In this document: positions 62,348 to 64,000 of the stretch, piece by piece
How positions within the stretch are numbered: the stretch's first letter is position 1
Layout of the letters: every line of letters starts with the position of its first letter
Assembly (NCBI RefSeq): GCF_003460605.1
Contig: NZ_QTVN01000009.1
Span: 76,778 to 140,777 of the forward strand
DNA from: Ruminococcus sp. AF31-8BH
Lineage (GTDB): Bacteria; Bacillota; Clostridia; Lachnospirales; Lachnospiraceae
Direction of reading: 5' to 3'
Length of the DNA: 64,000 nucleotides
Position numbers and translations under genes: made by a program
The notes under the pieces: generated by a model
Database searches by the model: none
The model's input: only the letters and a program-made list of their open reading frames with translations
Told to the model about the DNA's origin: nothing

Positions 62348-62371
62348 ACCTGTACCGGAAAGGAGTACGCT

Positions 62372-63259
62372 ATGCAGGATTTGGCAGTCACATTATCAGG
62401 ATATTTGTCAAAATTATCCCTGCCCAGTCTGGGAGTTACAGACATACTGGAGATTGCCCTGATTTCCTTTTTTATATATCAGTTTATGGTATGGATAAAA
62501 TTTACCCGTGCCTATACGCTGCTTAAGGGAATCCTGATCGTGCTCCTTTTTATTTTGGTTGCTTATATCTTGAAGATGAATACGATCCTTTGGATCATTA
62601 AGAATCTATCTACCATACTTCTTACCAGCGTAGTTGTTATTTTTCAGCCTGAACTGCGTAAAATGCTGGAGCAATTGGGGCAGAAGAAGATTGTGGCATC
62701 TATTTTTCCACTGGATTCCGGGAAGGAAGTACAGGAGCGATTTACGGATAAGACCATCAATGAGCTGGTAAAGGCATGCTTTGATATGGGAGAGGTGCGG
62801 ACCGGAGCTCTGATCGTAATTGAACAGAATATCCGTCTCAGTGAATATGAGCGTACCGGAATCAATGTGGATGCGGTTCTTACCAGCCAGCTTCTGATCA
62901 ATATTTTTGAGCATAATACACCGCTTCATGACGGTGCTGTTCTTGTGCGTGGCAATCGTATTGTGGCAGCAACCTGTTATCTGCCTCTGTCCGATAATAT
63001 GGAACTGAGCAAGCAGCTTGGTACCAGACATAGAGCGGGAGTGGGAATCAGTGAGGTAAGCGATTCCCTTACCATTATCGTCTCTGAGGAGACCGGCCAG
63101 GTTTCCGTGGCACAGAATGGGGAACTCAGCAGAGGGCTTACCAGCGCTGAGTTAAGATCTGCTCTGATCAAGGCCCAGAACAAGAAGGTTGTCAATAACA
63201 GTAAACTCCGTCATCTGCTGAAAGGGAGAATGAAACATGAAGAACACAAAGCTGACTAG
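62372..63259 (+). CDS. cdaA: Diadenylate cyclase CdaA
   Basis: Makes cyclic di-AMP from two ATP; membrane-bound. 295 residues: three N-terminal helices (ILEIALISFFIYQFMVWI, TLLKGILIVLLFILVAYIL, LSTILLTSVVVIFQ), then the DAC domain with the conserved HDGAVLV and GTRHRAGVG motifs. ATG 62372 is eight bases after AAAGGAG. cdaR follows with a 23-base overlap, the standard cdaA-cdaR order in Firmicutes. Confidence 0.97.
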   Translation: MQDLAVTLSGYLSKLSLPSLGVTDILEIALISFFIYQFMVWIKFTRAYTLLKGILIVLLFILVAYILKMNTILWIIKNLSTILLTSVVVIFQPELRKMLEQLGQKKIVASIFPLDSGKEVQERFTDKTINELVKACFDMGEVRTGALIVIEQNIRLSEYERTGINVDAVLTSQLLINIFEHNTPLHDGAVLVRGNRIVAATCYLPLSDNMELSKQLGTRHRAGVGISEVSDSLTIIVSEETGQVSVAQNGELSRGLTSAELRSALIKAQNKKVVNNSKLRHLLKGRMKHEEHKAD

Positions 63260-64000
63260 GAATTTCCCTTTGAAAATCATGTCTGTTCTCATCGGATTTC
63301 TGATCTGGTTTATTGTGGTAAATGTAGACAATCCGGTGTCCACCAAAAGTATCACCATTGCTGGCGACAAGGTGGAGTTACAGAATACGGCTTATGTGGA
63401 CAGTGCGAATATGATGTGCATGCAGGATGATGATCCGGACCCCATCCGTGTTACCATTACAGGAGAAAGACGGCTTCTCACCAAGATCACCCAGGCGAAT
63501 ATTACGCTGACGGCAGACCTGCAGCAGGCAGGCAGCCTGGATACAGATCCGGTTATGGTTCCCATTACGGCTTCCTGTCCGGGAATCAGTCCTGACAACA
63601 TTAAGGTAACACCCCAGTATCTCAGTGTCAGACTGGAGGAGAAGGTAACCCAGGAGTTCCTGGTTAATGTAAATTATGGCTCCAGTCAGCCAGGAAAAGG
63701 CTATGAGGTTGGCTCACAGACCGCCAGCCCGGAGAAAGTGAAGATTACAGGACCGAAGTCCTTAATTAATAAAATAGATAAAGTAAATGCAACGGTTGAT
63801 GTAGATGGCAAGACGAAGGATTTTTCCGAGGAAACAGAGCTGAATATTATTGATAAGAATCAGGACAGCTTTGCAGGAAGAATGTCGTACATCACCATAG
63901 ATAACACCAAGGTTGTTGTTACCACCAAATTCTGGAAGATACGTACCGGAGTGAATATCGGTGCGAATTTTGTAGGTGTACCGGCAGAAGGATATCAGGT
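63237..64000 (+). CDS. cdaR: CdaR (YbbR-domain) regulator of CdaA, 3' truncated by window
   Basis: The first 254 codons are present and the frame is open at the right edge. A signal anchor (LKIMSVLIGFLIWFIVVNVDNP, ~residues 12-33) is followed by YbbR repeats: residues ~36-125 (ITIAGDKVELQNTAYV to YLSVRLEEK) and ~126-230 (QEFLVNVNYG to VVVTTKFWKI), with a third beginning. CdaR sits outside the membrane and modulates CdaA. ATG 63237 overlaps the end of cdaA by 23 bases, with AGGGAG about nine bases ahead. Confidence 0.95.
   Translation, partial: MKNTKLTRNFPLKIMSVLIGFLIWFIVVNVDNPVSTKSITIAGDKVELQNTAYVDSANMMCMQDDDPDPIRVTITGERRLLTKITQANITLTADLQQAGSLDTDPVMVPITASCPGISPDNIKVTPQYLSVRLEEKVTQEFLVNVNYGSSQPGKGYEVGSQTASPEKVKITGPKSLINKIDKVNATVDVDGKTKDFSEETELNIIDKNQDSFAGRMSYITIDNTKVVVTTKFWKIRTGVNIGANFVGVPAEGYQ

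Overview
The window reads as a chromosomal segment of a spore-forming Clostridia bacterium, most likely Lachnospiraceae (Blautia/Dorea/Ruminococcus-like). The basis is moderate GC with near gapless gene packing, strong AGGAGG ribosome sites, tRNAs without encoded CCA, sporulation and germination genes (gpr, spoIIP, a GerMN lipoprotein), a DUF1292 protein, an XRE + DUF3169 pair and the cdaA-cdaR order. I see no transposase, phage module or CRISPR array. Almost everything is core genome, so the interest lies mainly in control regions and small or unnamed genes.

Layout. 1-3.6 kb: end of an AraR-like repressor, L-arabinose isomerase and an FGGY kinase. 3.6-8.1 kb: an AlgI/AlgJ-like O-acetylation pair, then a large exported protein behind a palindromic leader. 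8.1-9.2 kb: a 56-residue protein with three YESE motifs and a rhodanese. 9.3-12.2 kb: an operon of two YfcE-type phosphoesterases around an RNA methyltransferase and rdgB. 12.2-15.8 kb: an orphan LytTR regulator, a clostripain-family protease and a small exported protein. 15.9-17.5 kb: seven tRNAs behind a consensus promoter, then a degenerate sigma-70-like protein. 17.7-22.0 kb: adenine deaminase; a yybP-ykoY (Mn2+) riboswitch with terminator ahead of an hflK/hflC-type SPFH pair; acylphosphatase.

22-26.5 kb: MarR regulator and heterodimeric ABC exporter behind a promoter with three evenly spaced GTTCG-N4-CGAAC palindromes. 26.5-30 kb (minus): EamA transporter, ilvN and ilvB, with an early terminator inside a possible leader ORF. 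30-31.3 kb: AI-2E family permease. 31.4-37.5 kb: argG divergent from argCJBD with ArgR-type boxes between. 37.6-39.9 kb: DUF1292 gene, XRE regulator with TGACAA operators, DUF3169 membrane protein, small DMT protein.

40-47.3 kb: comEA, a two-component system, a GerMN lipoprotein, comEC and holA. 47.3-53.5 kb: rpsT (minus), gpr, spoIIP, lepA, a small membrane protein and hemW. 53.5-60.6 kb: uvrA with an SOS box in its promoter, mreB, a 39-49 residue ORF filling the gap, recD2 and comF (104-nt overlap). 60.7-64 kb: two unknown membrane proteins, cdaA and the start of cdaR, cut by the window edge.

The best candidates for something not routinely described are the metal riboswitch attached to an SPFH membrane-protease scaffold pair (19.5-21.7 kb), the self-contained ilvB attenuator (29.9-30.0 kb), the sigma-like protein without promoter-recognition regions (16.8 kb), and two small unnamed proteins (8.5 kb, 57.6 kb). 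All functional statements are read from sequence; nothing here was tested by database search.
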